Notes under the pieces: generated by a model | Database searches by the model: none | Seen by the model: the letters and a program-made list of their open reading frames with translations, nothing else | Told to the model about the DNA's origin: nothing | In this document: piece after piece, positions 26,249 through 37,665 of the stretch | Numbering within the stretch: position 1 is the first letter of the stretch | How the letters are laid out: every line of letters starts with the position of its first letter | Source of the DNA: DATFDN01 sp963767645 | GTDB lineage: Bacteria; Pseudomonadota; Alphaproteobacteria; Acetobacterales; Acetobacteraceae | Direction of reading: 5' to 3' | DNA: 64,000 nt | Assembly: GCA_963767645.1 (NCBI GenBank) | Contig: CAVYEW010000004.1 | Coordinates: 310,001 to 374,000, forward strand | Made by a program: the position numbers and the translations under genes

Positions 26249-29086
26249 ATGGCGGGCGTCGATATCCTGGCTTCGGCTTTCAGCGGCGCGAATGCCGCGT
26301 TCCTGGGCGACCTCTATGCTCGCTGGGCCACCGACCCCGGCTCGGTCGATCTGAGCTTCGCCGAACTGTTCAGCACCCTGAACGACGACTCACGCGCGGT
26401 GCTGGAGGAGGCGACCGGCGCTTCGTGGGCGCCGCGCTTCGCGCCTCGCGAGCCGGCCCCCGCGCCGAGCGGCGATCTCCGCGCCACCATCATCCCGAGC
26501 CTGCGCGCGCTCATGCTGATCCGCAGCTACCGCGTGCGCGGTCATCTGGAAGCGCGGCTCGATCCGCTTGGCCTGCAGGTGCCGCCCCCACACCCCGAGC
26601 TTGATCCCGCCACCTACGGCTTCACCGAGGCCGATCTCGACCGGCCGATCTTCATCGACAACGTGCTCGGCCGCGAGAGCGCCACCTTGCGCGAGATCAT
26701 GGCGATCCTCCGCGAGACCTATTGCGGGCATATCGGCGTGGAGTTCATGCACATCCAGAATCCCGAGCAGAAGGCCTGGATCCAGCGCAAGGTCGAGGGC
26801 GCACCCTGGGCCGGCGGCTTCGATGCCGAGTCCAAGCGCACCATCCTGCGCCAACTCACCGAGGCCGAGGGGTTCGAGGCGTTCTGCCAGCGCCGCTATG
26901 TCACCACCAAGCGGTTCGGGCTGGAGGGCGGTGAAGCCGCGATACCGGCGATGCACGCCGTCATCGAGACCGCAGCTCGGGCGGGCGCGAACGAGATCGA
27001 TATCGGCATGCCGCATCGCGGCCGGCTCAACACGCTGGTCAACATAGTCCGCAAGCCGCTCACTGCCGTGTTCAGCGAGTTCGGCGGCGGAGTTTTCAAG
27101 CCCGAGGACGTGCAGGGCTCGGGCGACGTGAAGTACCATCTGGGCACCTCGACCGATGTCGAGGTGGCCGGGCATACTGTGCATCTCTCGTTGCAGCCGA
27201 ATCCGTCGCATCTCGAAGCGGTCGATCCGGTGGTCGTCGGCAAAGTGCGCGCGCGCCAGGATCAGGCCGGCGACACGCGGGCGCGGCGCTCGGTCATGGC
27301 GATCCTGATACACGGTGATGCTGCCTTTGCCGGCCAGGGACTGGTGTACGAGACGCTGGCGATGAGCCAGCTCATCGGCTATCGCACTGGCGGCACCGTC
27401 CATGTGGTGGTGAACAACCAGATCGGCTTTACTACTCTGCCCGCGCACGCCTATTCTGGTCTCTATTGCACCGATGTCGCCAAGTCGATCCAGGCGCCGA
27501 TCCTGCACGTCAACGGCGACGACCCCGAGGCGGTGGTGTTCTGCGCCCACATGGCGGCCGAGTTCCGCATGCGCTTCGGCTGCGACGTCGTGCTCGACAT
27601 CGTCTGCTACCGCCGCCACGGCCACAACGAGACCGACGAGCCGGCCTTCACTCAGCCGCTGATGTACCGCGCAATCGGCGCGCAGAAGACCACGCGTACG
27701 CTCTATGCCGAAAGACTGGCCGCCGAAGGCGTGGTGCCGGAAACGGAAGCGAAGGCGATGTGGGACGAGTTCGCCGCCCAGCTAGATGCCGCGAACAAGG
27801 CGGCGCAGTCCTACCGCCCGAACAAGGCGGATTGGCTGGAGGGCCACTGGGCCGGCCTGTCGCGCCCCGATGCCGAACCCGAGCACACCGAGGACGCGAC
27901 CGCCGTCGATCCCGCCGTGCTGCGCCGGATCGGATCGGCGCTGGCGCAGGTTCCCGAGGCATTCAACCTGAACCCGAAGATCGTTCGCCAGCTCGACGCC
28001 AAGCGGCAAATGATCGAAAGCGGCGAGGGTATCGACTGGGCAACCGGAGAGGCGCTGGCATTCGGCACCTTGCTGCTGGAAGGCCATCGCGTCCGCCTCT
28101 CGGGCGAGGACACACAGCGCGGCACATTCAGCCAGCGCCATGCCGTGCTGATCGACCAAGACAACCAGAACGAGTACATCCCGCTCAACAATATCGCTCC
28201 CGATCAGGCACGGATCGAGATCTACAACTCGCTGCTCTCCGAGCAGGGCGTGCTCGGCTTCGAGTACGGCTACACCTTAGCCGACCCGCGCACGCTGGTT
28301 TTATGGGAGGCGCAGTTCGGCGATTTCGCGAACGGCGCGCAGGTTATCATCGATCAGTTCGTGGCAAGCGGCGAGACGAAGTGGCTGCGCATGTCGGGGC
28401 TGACCTTGCTGCTGCCGCACGGCTATGAGGGGCAGGGGCCGGAACACTCCTCGGCGCGGCCGGAGCGGTATCTGCAGCTCTGCGCCGAGCGCAACCTGGC
28501 GGTGTGCAACTTGACCACGCCGGCCAACTACTTCCACGCGCTGCGCCGACAGCTGAAGCGCAATTTCCGCAAGCCGCTGGTGCTGTTCACGCCGAAATCG
28601 TTGTTGCGCCACAAGCTCGCGGTCTCGCCGCTGCGCGAGATGGCGACCGGCAGCGCCTTCCAGCTCGTGATCCCGGAAATCGACCGGATCGGACCAGCCG
28701 AGTCGGTGCGGCGCGTCGTGCTGTGCTCGGGGAAGGTCTATTACGATCTGCTCGCCACCCGCCGCGAGCGGAACCTGAACGACGCGGCAATCCTCCGGCT
28801 TGAGCAGATATACCCCTTCCCGGAGAAAACACTCGCTCGGCTGCTCGCGCCCTATCCCGCCGCCGAGGTGATCTGGTGCCAGGAGGAGCCCGAGAACATG
28901 GGCGCGTGGTGCTTCGTCGACCGACGCATCGAGAAGGTACTGGGCAGGCTGGACGGCGCGGCGAAGCGGCCGCGCTACGCGGGACGGGCCGAGGCAGCGA
29001 GTTCCGCCACCGGGTTCGCGCGCACTCACGCGGGCGAGCAGGCGGCGCTGGTGGACGATGCGCTTGGCGGCAAAGGGAACGGGTGA
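26249..29086 (+). CDS. sucA: 2-oxoglutarate dehydrogenase E1 component
   Basis: This thiamine-diphosphate enzyme of 945 residues decarboxylates 2-oxoglutarate in the TCA cycle. Motifs in order: SFAELFSTL near the N-terminus, [22 protein letters not shown], the ThDP-binding [32 protein letters not shown], and the C-terminal [13 protein letters not shown] and [12 protein letters not shown]. The ATG at 26249 has GGGGAG eight bases upstream. Its stop overlaps the sucB start in TGATG, so E1 and E2 are coupled. A structured leader precedes it. Confidence 0.98.
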   Translation: MAGVDILASAFSGANAAFLGDLYARWATDPGSVDLSFAELFSTLNDDSRAVLEEATGASWAPRFAPREPAPAPSGDLRATIIPSLRALMLIRSYRVRGHLEARLDPLGLQVPPPHPELDPATYGFTEADLDRPIFIDNVLGRESATLREIMAILRETYCGHIGVEFMHIQNPEQKAWIQRKVEGAPWAGGFDAESKRTILRQLTEAEGFEAFCQRRYVTTKRFGLEGGEAAIPAMHAVIETAARAGANEIDIGMPHRGRLNTLVNIVRKPLTAVFSEFGGGVFKPEDVQGSGDVKYHLGTSTDVEVAGHTVHLSLQPNPSHLEAVDPVVVGKVRARQDQAGDTRARRSVMAILIHGDAAFAGQGLVYETLAMSQLIGYRTGGTVHVVVNNQIGFTTLPAHAYSGLYCTDVAKSIQAPILHVNGDDPEAVVFCAHMAAEFRMRFGCDVVLDIVCYRRHGHNETDEPAFTQPLMYRAIGAQKTTRTLYAERLAAEGVVPETEAKAMWDEFAAQLDAANKAAQSYRPNKADWLEGHWAGLSRPDAEPEHTEDATAVDPAVLRRIGSALAQVPEAFNLNPKIVRQLDAKRQMIESGEGIDWATGEALAFGTLLLEGHRVRLSGEDTQRGTFSQRHAVLIDQDNQNEYIPLNNIAPDQARIEIYNSLLSEQGVLGFEYGYTLADPRTLVLWEAQFGDFANGAQVIIDQFVASGETKWLRMSGLTLLLPHGYEGQGPEHSSARPERYLQLCAERNLAVCNLTTPANYFHALRRQLKRNFRKPLVLFTPKSLLRHKLAVSPLREMATGSAFQLVIPEIDRIGPAESVRRVVLCSGKVYYDLLATRRERNLNDAAILRLEQIYPFPEKTLARLLAPYPAAEVIWCQEEPENMGAWCFVDRRIEKVLGRLDGAAKRPRYAGRAEAASSATGFARTHAGEQAALVDDALGGKGNG

Positions 29087-30405
29087 TGGCAACCGAGATC
29101 AAGGTGCCCGCCCTGGGCGAGAGCGTCACCTCGGCGACGGTGGCGCGCTGGCTCCGGCAGGCGGGCGAGGCGGTTGCCGTCGACGAACCGCTTGTCGAAC
29201 TGGAGACCGACAAGGTCACGGTCGAGGTGAACGCGCCGGTTGCCGGCGTGCTGTCCGCGATCAGCGCGGATGCGGGCGCCGAGGTGGAGGTGGGTGCGAC
29301 GCTCGGCGTGATGGAAGCTGGCGCAGGCGCCCCGGCCGCCAAGCCTGCCGCTGCTCCCCGGCCCGCTCCCGCGCCAGCCAGCAAGCCGGCGCCTGCACCG
29401 GCCAGCGCTCCGCAATCGCCGCAGTTGCGCGCCGCCGCCAATCCGCCGCCCGGCATCAATCCGCCGCCCCGCCCGCTCGGCCCGGTTGCGCGTCCGGCCA
29501 CGCCGCCCGCCGATACCGCCGCGGCGCATCCGCCGATGCCTTCGGCGGCCAAGCTGATGGAGGAGCAACATCTGGCGCCTGCCGCGCTTGAGCCGGGCAG
29601 CGGCAAGGACGGCCGCATCACCAAGGGCGACGTGCTGGCATTCCTGAACCGCCCCGCGCCGCAAGCCCCGCAACCCGCGCCGAAGCCCGCGCGCGAGGCC
29701 GATGCGCGGGAAGAGCGGGTGCGGATGACAAGGCTGCGGCGGACCATCGCCGCGCGGCTGAAGGAGGCGCAGAACACCGCTGCGATGCTGACCACCTTCA
29801 ACGAGGTGGACATGACCGCGGTCTCCGCGCTGCGCCGCGAGTATCGCGAGGCGTTCGAGAAAAAGCACCAGGGCGTACGTCTCGGCTTCATGGGCTTCTT
29901 CGTGCGCGCTTGCGTCGTCGCCTTGAAGGAGTTCCCGGCCGTCAACGCCGAGATCGACGGCGAGGACATCGTCTACAAGAACTTCGTCAACATGGGCATC
30001 GCCGTGGGCGGCGCGACCGGCCTCGTCGTACCGGTGATCCGCGACGCCGACCGGATGGGGCTCGCGGAGATCGAGCGCAGCGTCGCCGATTTCGGCCGCC
30101 GCGCCCGCGACGGAGCCTTGAAGCTTGAGGAACTCACCGGCGGCACGTTCAGCATCACCAATGGCGGCGTCTATGGGTCGCTGATGTCCACGCCGATCCT
30201 GAACCCGCCGCAATCGGCCATCCTCGGGATGCACAAGATCCAGGATCGGCCGATGGTGGTCGGCGGCAAGGTAGAAGTGCGGCCGATGATGTATCTCGCA
30301 GTGAGCTACGACCACCGTATTGTCGATGGGCGTGAGGCGGTGTCGTTCCTTGTGCGGGTGAAGGAAGGGGTGGAGGACCCGCGCCGGCTGCTGCTGGATT
30401 TGTAG
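29086..30405 (+). CDS. sucB: 2-oxoglutarate dehydrogenase E2 (dihydrolipoyl succinyltransferase)
   Basis: The 439-residue protein forms the core of the complex. An N-terminal lipoyl domain carries the lipoyl Lys in [15 protein letters not shown] long Ala/Pro-rich linker follows, then an E3-binding domain with PSAAKLMEE and [17 protein letters not shown]. The C-terminal catalytic domain has the active-site [16 protein letters not shown]. The linker (about residues 85-145) is long and proline-rich, as in other alphaproteobacteria. Translation is coupled to sucA by a TGATG overlap. Confidence 0.98.
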   Translation: MATEIKVPALGESVTSATVARWLRQAGEAVAVDEPLVELETDKVTVEVNAPVAGVLSAISADAGAEVEVGATLGVMEAGAGAPAAKPAAAPRPAPAPASKPAPAPASAPQSPQLRAAANPPPGINPPPRPLGPVARPATPPADTAAAHPPMPSAAKLMEEQHLAPAALEPGSGKDGRITKGDVLAFLNRPAPQAPQPAPKPAREADAREERVRMTRLRRTIAARLKEAQNTAAMLTTFNEVDMTAVSALRREYREAFEKKHQGVRLGFMGFFVRACVVALKEFPAVNAEIDGEDIVYKNFVNMGIAVGGATGLVVPVIRDADRMGLAEIERSVADFGRRARDGALKLEELTGGTFSITNGGVYGSLMSTPILNPPQSAILGMHKIQDRPMVVGGKVEVRPMMYLAVSYDHRIVDGREAVSFLVRVKEGVEDPRRLLLDL

Positions 30406-30419
30406 AGGTGGACACCCCG

Positions 30420-30743
30420 ATGCATGATCCGGGCATGGAAGGACGGGTCGAGCGCCTGGAAGGCGATATGGGCGATGTAAAAGCGACGTTGGGGCGTCTG
30501 GAGCCGATGATCGTTTCCATTCACGCCCAAATGCCCTATGTGGCGACCAAGGCGGAGGTAGAAGCCGTGCGTGGGGAGCTGGGGACCAGGATCGAATCGG
30601 TCCGTGGGGAACTCGCACGCAAGCCTGGATTTGCCGCCATGTGGAGCATGGGCATCGCCTTGTTCGCTCTCACGATGGTTGCGATGAGTGCGCGAGCGAT
30701 TTTTCTTCCCCTCGTGGCACAGGCTCTACGGGCCGCACCGTGA
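30420..30743 (+). CDS. Small coiled-coil, single-pass membrane protein between sucB and lpd
   Basis: The 107-residue product has a heptad-like charged region (residues about 7-55: [19 protein letters not shown] and later [20 protein letters not shown]) and one C-terminal membrane helix ([23 protein letters not shown]). The ATG at 30420 is preceded by AGGTGG at good spacing; a GTG at 30408 is less likely. Its stop overlaps the lpd start (GTGA), so it is coupled to E3 synthesis. The layout resembles small XhlA-like or unnamed membrane proteins. A role in tethering the dehydrogenase complex to the membrane is speculation from context alone. Confidence 0.75.
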   Translation: MHDPGMEGRVERLEGDMGDVKATLGRLEPMIVSIHAQMPYVATKAEVEAVRGELGTRIESVRGELARKPGFAAMWSMGIALFALTMVAMSARAIFLPLVAQALRAAP

Positions 30744-32131
30744 CCAATTCTTTCGATCTAATCATCATCGGCGCCGGACCCGGCGGTTATGTGTGCGCGC
30801 TGCGCGCTGCCCAGCTCGGCATGAACGTCGCCTGCGTCGAGAAGCGCGAGACCCTGGGCGGCACCTGCCTCAATATCGGCTGCATCCCGTCCAAGGCGCT
30901 GCTGCAATCCTCGGAGAACTACGTCGCGGTGACGCACGACTTTGCCGCGCACGGCATCGAGGTGGGCGCCGTCAAGCTCGACCTCGGGCGCATGATGGCG
31001 CGCAAGGACGAGGTCGTCTCGGCCAACGTCAAGGGCGTCGAGTTCCTGTTCCGCAAGAACAAGGTGACGTGGCTCAAGGGTGCGGCGCGCATCGCCGCGC
31101 CGGGCAGGGTGGAGGTGGACGGCAAGTCCTATAACGCGACGCACATCGTCATTGCCACGGGAAGCGAGAGCGTGGCCTTGCCGGGTCTCGACATCGACGA
31201 GCAGCGGATCGTGACCTCGACCGGCGCGCTCGAATTGCCGAGTGTGCCGAAGCGCCTTGCAGTCATCGGCGGCGGCTATATCGGGCTTGAACTCGGCAGC
31301 GTCTGGCGCCGGCTCGGCGCCGAGGTGACGGTAATCGAGTTCATGGAGCGCATCGTCCCCGCGATGGACGCGGAAATCGCCAAGGCTTTCGAGCGCATCC
31401 TGACCCGGCAAGGGATCAAGTTCCGCCTGAAGACGAAAGTCGCGGGCGCGCGCGTCACCAACGAGGGCGTGGTGCTGACCGTCGAGCCCGATCGGGGCGG
31501 ATCGGCCGAGGAGATCACCGCCGATATTGTGCTGGTCGCGGTCGGACGGCGGCCGAATACCGACGGGCTGGGTCTGGACGGGGTCGGGGTGGCGCTGGAC
31601 GAGCGCGGCCGGGTGCGGACCGACGCGCACTGGGCGACGAACGTTCCCGGGATCTACGCGATCGGCGACGTGATCGCCGGCCCGATGCTGGCCCACAAGG
31701 CCGAGGAGGAGGGGGTCGCGCTGGCCGAACGGCTGGCCGGCCAGGCCGGGCATGTCAATTATGCCGTCATCCCAGGGATCGTTTACACGTGGCCCGAGGT
31801 GGCGGCGGTCGGCCAGACCGAGGAGGAACTGAAGACGGCGGGCATCGCGTATCGCGTCGGCAAGTTCCCGTTCACCGCCAACGGCCGTGCCCGTGCGATG
31901 GGCGACACGGACGGGTTCGTGAAGATCCTCGCCGACGCGGCGACCGATCGCATCCTCGGCGCGCACATCATCGGCCCCGACGCCGGCACGCTGATCGCCG
32001 AGCTGGCGACCGCGATGGAGTTCGGCGCCGCCGCCGAGGACGTGGCCCGCATCTGCCATGCGCACCCGACGCTGAGCGAGGCGGTGAAGGAGGCGGCGCT
32101 GGCGGCCGAGGGCCGCGCGCTGCACATCTAG
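30740..32131 (+). CDS. lpdA: Dihydrolipoyl dehydrogenase (E3)
   Basis: The 463-residue flavoprotein reoxidises the lipoyl arm and reduces NAD. It has the FAD motif [20 protein letters not shown], the redox disulfide in [13 protein letters not shown], the NAD motif [34 protein letters not shown] and the catalytic His in [10 protein letters not shown]. The start is a GTG at 30740 overlapping the stop of the small membrane-protein gene in GTGA; in-frame starts further upstream would read through that gene. It completes the sucAB-lpd operon. Confidence 0.97.
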   Translation: MTNSFDLIIIGAGPGGYVCALRAAQLGMNVACVEKRETLGGTCLNIGCIPSKALLQSSENYVAVTHDFAAHGIEVGAVKLDLGRMMARKDEVVSANVKGVEFLFRKNKVTWLKGAARIAAPGRVEVDGKSYNATHIVIATGSESVALPGLDIDEQRIVTSTGALELPSVPKRLAVIGGGYIGLELGSVWRRLGAEVTVIEFMERIVPAMDAEIAKAFERILTRQGIKFRLKTKVAGARVTNEGVVLTVEPDRGGSAEEITADIVLVAVGRRPNTDGLGLDGVGVALDERGRVRTDAHWATNVPGIYAIGDVIAGPMLAHKAEEEGVALAERLAGQAGHVNYAVIPGIVYTWPEVAAVGQTEEELKTAGIAYRVGKFPFTANGRARAMGDTDGFVKILADAATDRILGAHIIGPDAGTLIAELATAMEFGAAAEDVARICHAHPTLSEAVKEAALAAEGRALHI

Positions 32132-32135
32132 CGTC

Positions 32136-33131
32136 ATGCCGCCGCTCGCGCTGACGATGGGAGACCCGGCCGGGATCGGCGGCGAGCTGACCCTGCGCGC
32201 CTGGCAGGCGCAGGGGCCGTGCTTCTTCGCCCTGGACGATCCCGACCGCCTGCGCTTGCTGGCGCGCGACCTGCGGCTCGATGTCCCCATTGCTGAGATC
32301 GCGGCGCCTGCCGCCGCCCCCGCCGCGTTTCCTCGGGCACTGCCAGTCTTGCCGATACGCCTGGCGGTCCCGGCCCGGCCAGGACGGCCGGATGCCGCGA
32401 ACGCCCGCGCGGTCATCGGATCGATCGAGCGCGCGACTCGGCTGGTCCAGGAAGGCGAGGCGGGCGCGGTCGTCACCAACCCGATCAGCAAGGCGACGCT
32501 CTACGGCGCCGGGTTCGGCTTTCCCGGCCACACCGAGTTCCTGGCCGCGCTGACCGGCGTGCCGGGCCGGGAAGTCATGATGCTGGCGAGCCCGATGCTC
32601 CGCGTCGTGCCGGTGACGGTGCATGTCGCGCTGCGCCGCGCGCTGGAGATGCTGACCAGCGAAGCGATCGCCGCCGCCGCCCGCACCACCCATGCCGCCC
32701 TGCGCGACTGGTTCGGCTTGCCGTCGCCTCGCCTCGCCGTCGCCGGCCTCAACCCGCATGCCGGAGAGGGCGGCGCGCTCGGGGGAGAGGACGCAGCGAT
32801 CATCGAGCCGGCGATCGGGGCGTTGCGTGCCGAGGGGCTGGATGTTTCCGGCCCCTGGCCGCCCGATACGATGTTCACCGAGGCGGCGCGGGCGCGCTAC
32901 GACGCCGCAATCTGCATGTACCACGACCAGGCGCTGATCCCGCTCAAGACGCTCGACATGCGCAACGGGGTGAACGTGACGCTCGGCCTGCCGATCATCC
33001 GGACCTCGCCCGACCACGGCACGGCATTCGACATCGCCGGCAAGGGCGTGGCGGACCCGAGCAGCCTGCTGGCCGCGCTGCGGCTGGCGGCCGACCTTGC
33101 TGCTCGGTCCCGGATCAGGCCTCTATCTTAG
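32136..33131 (+). CDS. pdxA: 4-hydroxythreonine-4-phosphate dehydrogenase
   Basis: The 331-residue enzyme oxidises 4-phosphohydroxythreonine in pyridoxal-phosphate synthesis. It opens with [16 protein letters not shown] and carries the metal-binding histidines in [20 protein letters not shown] and [16 protein letters not shown]. Length is normal. It starts four bases after lpd and probably shares its transcript. It ends in a four-base overlap with the convergent SMP-30 gene. Confidence 0.95.
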   Translation: MPPLALTMGDPAGIGGELTLRAWQAQGPCFFALDDPDRLRLLARDLRLDVPIAEIAAPAAAPAAFPRALPVLPIRLAVPARPGRPDAANARAVIGSIERATRLVQEGEAGAVVTNPISKATLYGAGFGFPGHTEFLAALTGVPGREVMMLASPMLRVVPVTVHVALRRALEMLTSEAIAAAARTTHAALRDWFGLPSPRLAVAGLNPHAGEGGALGGEDAAIIEPAIGALRAEGLDVSGPWPPDTMFTEAARARYDAAICMYHDQALIPLKTLDMRNGVNVTLGLPIIRTSPDHGTAFDIAGKGVADPSSLLAALRLAADLAARSRIRPLS

Positions 33132-34315
33132 CCCGGCGCCGCTCCTTGTATGTTGACCAGCACGCCATAGAGCGACTGGCTCGCCGCCATGAACAGGAAG
33201 TCGCGCTTCGGTCCGCCGAAGGTGATGTTGGCGCAGACCTCCGGCAGCCTGATGCGCCCGATCAGCTTGCCCTGCGGGTTCCACACCGTCACGCCGCAAT
33301 ACCCCAGCGGCGCGTTGGAGCCGACCCAGAGATTGCCGGCGCGGTCCGCGCGCATCCCGTCCGGGCCGCACAGCACGCCGTCCACCTTGCAATCGGTGAA
33401 CTGGCGCATGTTGGCCAGCTTCTGGTCCTGCACGTCGAAGGCGTAGATGGAGCCGTTGCCGCCCTTGCCATTGTCGCCGGGGCCGGGGCCGGTGCTGATG
33501 AGGTAGAGCGTCTTGTAGTCGGGCGAGAAGCAGAGCCCGTTGGGATCGGGCACCTGGCTCTCGTTCACCACCACGTCCAAGCGCCCGCTCGGGTCCCAGC
33601 GATAGACATTGGTGGGGAGCGCGCGCCTCACGCCCCAGATCAGGCCGACGCCGCCATTGCCCACATTGGGATCGTACACCCCGTCCGGGTTGGTCGGGCC
33701 GCCCGGCAGGTCGGGATGGCCCTCGGTAAGCTGGCCGCCATAGGGCGGGTCGGTGAACCAGATGCTGCCGTCCGGATGCGGGACGAGGTCGTTCGGCGAA
33801 TTGAGCGGCTTGCCCTCGAACTGGTCGGCGATGACGGTCATCGACCCGTCCGGCTCCCATCGCACGACGCGGCGGAAGAAATCCTGGCACGAGATCTGCC
33901 GCCCCTGGAAATCGAAGGTGTTGCCGTTGCTGTTGTAGGACGGCTTGCGGTACGGCGTGACCCGGCCGGTCTCCCAGATGTAGCGGTATTGGGTGTCGCC
34001 CTTCACGTCGCTGAACACGAGGTATTGGCCCTCGCCCGACCAGGCCGGGCCTTCGGCCCACTTGAACCCGGTCCAGAGCCGGTGGATCGCCGTCAGGCCG
34101 ACCAGGTACTGGTTGAACGAGGGATCGACCACCAGGATGTCGGGATCGGGATAGATCTCCGGCGGGGCGAAGCGGCCCCATTGGCGCGGCGGGTTGCTGA
34201 TGACCGTCGGCGGGTTGCCGAGCTGAGGCTTGTCCTGGCCCCAGGCCAGCGCCGGCGCCAGCGAAGCGGCGCCGGCCAGCAGCCCGCGACGCGATAAGCG
34301 TGGATGCGCGTTCAT
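33128..34315 (-). CDS. SMP-30/gluconolactonase-family protein with export signal
   Basis: The 395-residue protein starts with [20 protein letters not shown], a twin-arginine-like signal. The rest is a six-bladed propeller of the SMP-30/gluconolactonase/LRE type, with [43 protein letters not shown] and [15 protein letters not shown], which contribute the metal-binding residues (Glu, Asn, Asn, Asp). Such enzymes hydrolyse sugar lactones or related esters; exported forms act in the periplasm. Neighbours give no clue to the substrate. It converges on pdxA. Confidence 0.88.
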   Translation of the reverse strand: MNAHPRLSRRGLLAGAASLAPALAWGQDKPQLGNPPTVISNPPRQWGRFAPPEIYPDPDILVVDPSFNQYLVGLTAIHRLWTGFKWAEGPAWSGEGQYLVFSDVKGDTQYRYIWETGRVTPYRKPSYNSNGNTFDFQGRQISCQDFFRRVVRWEPDGSMTVIADQFEGKPLNSPNDLVPHPDGSIWFTDPPYGGQLTEGHPDLPGGPTNPDGVYDPNVGNGGVGLIWGVRRALPTNVYRWDPSGRLDVVVNESQVPDPNGLCFSPDYKTLYLISTGPGPGDNGKGGNGSIYAFDVQDQKLANMRQFTDCKVDGVLCGPDGMRADRAGNLWVGSNAPLGYCGVTVWNPQGKLIGRIRLPEVCANITFGGPKRDFLFMAASQSLYGVLVNIQGAAPG

Positions 34316-34395
34316 CGTCCGTCCTCCCGTTCTTGCTTAGGCATGGCCAGCGAACGCGCCCCGGAACGGGTGGTCAATCCAACAGGATGTGAAGC

Positions 34396-36271
34396 CTACT
34401 CGGCGGCGAGCGCCACCGGCTTGGGGCGGGGGATGTCCTTGCCGCTCAGCACCTCGTGGGTGAGCAGCGCTTGCGCGCCTTCCTCCAGCGAGGACCGGTT
34501 CTCGCTCAATATGGCGAGCGCGCGCTTGAGCGCGCCTTCCAGGTAGCCGCGCACGGCGAGGTCGATGTCGTGCGCGGTCTCCTCGCTGAAGCGGCGCTTG
34601 CCGCCGAGCATCTCCTGCTGCTGCAGGAAGGGGCTGGTCTGGCCGGTGTCCCAGGCGACCGGGCCGAGGCGCTGGTCCATGCCGTAGCGCATGACGATGC
34701 CGCGCGCGATGTCGGTCGCCTTCGCCAGATCGTCCGCCGCGCCGGTGGAGACGTCGGGGCCGATCAGCGTCTCCGCGGCACGGCCGCCGAGCAGCACCGT
34801 CATGCGGTCCAGCAGTTCCTGCCGGCTCATCAGGAAGCGGTCCTCGGTCGGATGCTGCAAGGTGTAGCCGAGCGCGCCGATGCCGCGCGGGATGATGGAT
34901 ACCTTCTCCACCGGATCGGTGCCGGGGATCGCCAGCGCGACCAGGGCGTGCCCCATCTCGTGATAGGCGACGGTGCGCCGCTCCTTCGGCACCAGGATGC
35001 GCGACTTCTTCTCCAGCCCGGCGATGATGCGCTCCACCGCCTCGGTGAAGTCGGTCATGGCGACGGAGGGGGCGCCGCGCCGTGTGGCGAGCATCGCCGC
35101 CTCGTTGGTGAGGTTGGCGAGGTCGGCGCCGGTGAAGCCCGGCGTGAGCGCCGCCAGATCCTCAAGCCGCACGTCGGGCGAGATCTGCTTGTCCTTCAGG
35201 TGCAGGCGCAGGATCTCGATCCGGCCCTTCTTGTCCGGGCGGTCGACCAGCACTTGCCGGTCGAACCGTCCGGCGCGCAGCAGCGCCGGGTCCATGATCT
35301 CCGGCCGGTTGGTCGCGGCCAGCACGACGATGGGCACCGAGGCGCGGTCGAACCCGTCCATCTCGGCGAGCAGCTGGTTGAGCGTCTGCTCCTTCTCGTC
35401 GCCGCCGGCGACGGGCGCGGCGTTGCGCGCGCGGCCCAGCGCGTCCAGCTCGTCGATGAAGATGATGCACGGCGCGGTCTTGCGCGCCTTCTCGAACAGG
35501 TCGCGGACGCGCGCGGCGCCGACGCCCACGAACATCTCCACGAACTCGGCGCCGTTGGTGGTGAAGAACGGCACCCCGGCCTCTCCGGCGACGGCGCGCG
35601 CGAGCAGGGTCTTGCCGGTCCCCGGCGGTCCCACCAGCAGGATGCCGCGCGGGATGTGCGCGCCCAGGCGCCCGAACTCCTTCGGGCGCTTGAGGAAATC
35701 GACGATCTCGTGCAGCTCCTCCTTGGCCTCGTCGATGCCGGCGACGTCGGCGAAGGTGGTCTTCACGCCGGTCTCAGGGGCCAGCTTGGCGCGGCTGCGG
35801 CCGACATTCATCAGCCCGCCCAGCCCGCCGGCGCCGCCCGCGCCGCCGCCCATGAAGCGCGAGGCGGCGAACCAGAGGCCGACGAACAGCAGCGGCGGGA
35901 TGATCCAGGAGAGCAGCAGGCCGACCCCGGAGTTCGACGCGGCACCGGTATAGGTCGACGTCGTGCTTCTGCAGCTCGGAGGCGAGCGCCGGGGCCACGC
36001 GCTGCGTCACGAAGCCCGTGCTGCCGTTCGGGCGGGCCTGCTTCAGCGTGCCGGTGATCTGATCGCCCGAGACGACGACCTGCTTCACCTTGCCCTGGTC
36101 GAGCAAGGTCTGGAACTCGCTGTAGGGGATCGCCTCGGCGCCGCGCCCGCCTTGGTTGCCGCCGGCAACCACGCCGCCGATGATGAGGGCGAACAGCGCC
36201 AGCCACATCCACCAGAGCGAGAAGGTCGGCTTTTGAGGTCCACGGTTCTGCGGGGTGCGCGGAGCCGGCAC
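34396..36271 (-). CDS. ftsH: ATP-dependent zinc metalloprotease FtsH, interrupted by a frameshift
   Basis: Restored length is about 624 residues. The N-terminal part has a membrane helix ([19 protein letters not shown]) and the FtsH extracellular domain ([18 protein letters not shown]). Near 35956 one extra G on the coding strand separates ASELQKHDV from [10 protein letters not shown]. The second half has the second helix, Walker A GPPGTGKT, Walker [12 protein letters not shown], the SRH arginines in [10 protein letters not shown], zinc site HEMGH and the third ligand in [14 protein letters not shown]. FtsH degrades membrane and regulatory proteins and is usually essential. The HEMGH form replaces the common HEAGH. 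Sequence error or a second, dispensable ftsH copy are both possible. Confidence 0.93.
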
Positions 36272-36405
36272 GCGGGCCTCCTTTCAGCGTGGGAGCGGTC
36301 ATGCCGATGTCGGGGCGGTGTGGCGGGCAGGCAACGCCGCCGGCGATTGGACTTGGCGCACGATCGGGTGTGCAATGCCCCGGCAAGCGAGCGGGAGGAG
36401 ATGTC

Positions 36406-36732
36406 ATGGCCAAGCCACCTTCATCGGCGGCGCGCGACCGGGTGCGCGAGACGGTCCCCAAGCTGATCGATGTCACCGAGAAGACCCTGTTCGGCGACAT
36501 CTGGGAGCGGCCCGAACTATCGAAGCGCGACCGCAGCCTGATCACCTGCGCGGTACTGGTGGCGACCTATCGCCCCGAGCAGCTGAAGGGCCATCTCGGC
36601 CGCGCCCTGTTCAACGGCGTGACCAAGGAGGAGCTGTCCGAGCTGATCACCCATGTCGCCTTCTACGCCGGCTGGCCGGCGGCGATGACCGCGGCGAATG
36701 TCGCGCGCGAGGTGTTCGCGGAGAACGAGTGA
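36406..36732 (+). CDS. Carboxymuconolactone-decarboxylase-family protein
   Basis: The 108-residue protein has TEKTLFGDIWERPELSKRDRSL, then ITCAVLVATYRPEQLKGHL and ITHVAFYAGWPAAMTAANV. This is the small helical CMD/AhpD-like fold, here without the CxxC of AhpD. The ATG at 36406 has GGGAGGAG five bases upstream. It leads a three-gene run with a 3-hydroxyisobutyrate-dehydrogenase-like enzyme and a phosphatase. Many members are of unknown activity, so the reaction is not assigned. It is divergent from ftsH. Confidence 0.85.
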   Translation: MAKPPSSAARDRVRETVPKLIDVTEKTLFGDIWERPELSKRDRSLITCAVLVATYRPEQLKGHLGRALFNGVTKEELSELITHVAFYAGWPAAMTAANVAREVFAENE

Positions 36733-36735
36733 GCC

Positions 36736-37665
36736 ATGCGTGTCGGCTTCATCGGCCTCGGCACCATGGGTGCCGGCATGGCCGCCAATCTTCGCAAGGC
36801 CGGGCACGCGCTGGTGGTGCATGATGTGCGCCGGGCGGCGGCCGAGCCGTTCCTCGCCGACGGCGCCGTGTGGGCCGACACGCCGCGCGCGGTTGCCGAG
36901 CAGGCGGAATTGGTGTTCGCCTCCTTGCCCGGCCCGCCGGAGATGGAGGCGGTTGCGCTCGGCGAGCACGGGCTGCTCGGCGGGATGCGGCGCGAGGCCG
37001 CGTTCTTCGACCTGACGACCAACGCGCCGAGCCTGGTGCGCCGTGTCCACGCCGCCTTCGCCGAGCGCGGCGCGCATATGCTGGACGCGCCGGTGAGCGG
37101 CGGGCCGCGCGGCGCTGTCTCCGGCAAGATGGCGATCTGGGTCGGCGGCGAGCAGGCGGTGTTCGAGCGATACAAGGCGGTGCTGGAGGCGATGAGCGAC
37201 CAGCCGCGCTGGATCGGGCCGATCGGCGCCGGGTCGGTGGCCAAGCTGGTCCACAACATGTTCGGTTACATCATGACCACCGGGCTGGCCGAGGTGTTCA
37301 CCATGGGAGTGAAGGCCGGGATCGAGCCGCTGGCGATCTGGGAGGCGGTGCGGCAGGGCGCACTGGGCCGGCGCGGCGCGTTCGAGGGCCTGCCCGACCA
37401 GTTCCTGTCCAACCGCTACGAGCCGCCCGCCTTCGCGCTGCGGCTCGCGCACAAGGACGTCTCGCTGGCCTGCGCGCTGGGGCGGGAAGCGGGGGTGCCG
37501 ATGCGGCTGGCGAACCTGGTGCTGGCGGAGATGACGGAGGCGATGAACCGCGGCTGGGGCGACCGCGACTCGCGTTCCTCGATGCTGTTGCAGGCGGAGC
37601 GGGCGGGGGTGTCGGTCGAGGTCGATCCCGCGCGGCTGCGCGAGGCGGTGGAAGCGCGCCGCTGA
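36736..37665 (+). CDS. NAD(P)-dependent 3-hydroxyisobutyrate-dehydrogenase-family oxidoreductase
   Basis: The 309-residue beta-hydroxyacid dehydrogenase has the Rossmann motif GFIGLGTMGAGMAANL, the substrate-binding DAPVSGGPRGAVSGK and the catalytic Lys in SVAKLVHNMFGY. Length is typical. Family members oxidise 3-hydroxyisobutyrate, tartronate semialdehyde, 6-phosphogluconate or similar acids; the true substrate cannot be told. It starts three bases after the CMD gene and its stop overlaps the phosphatase start (TGATG), so the three genes form one operon. Confidence 0.92.
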   Translation: MRVGFIGLGTMGAGMAANLRKAGHALVVHDVRRAAAEPFLADGAVWADTPRAVAEQAELVFASLPGPPEMEAVALGEHGLLGGMRREAAFFDLTTNAPSLVRRVHAAFAERGAHMLDAPVSGGPRGAVSGKMAIWVGGEQAVFERYKAVLEAMSDQPRWIGPIGAGSVAKLVHNMFGYIMTTGLAEVFTMGVKAGIEPLAIWEAVRQGALGRRGAFEGLPDQFLSNRYEPPAFALRLAHKDVSLACALGREAGVPMRLANLVLAEMTEAMNRGWGDRDSRSSMLLQAERAGVSVEVDPARLREAVEARR

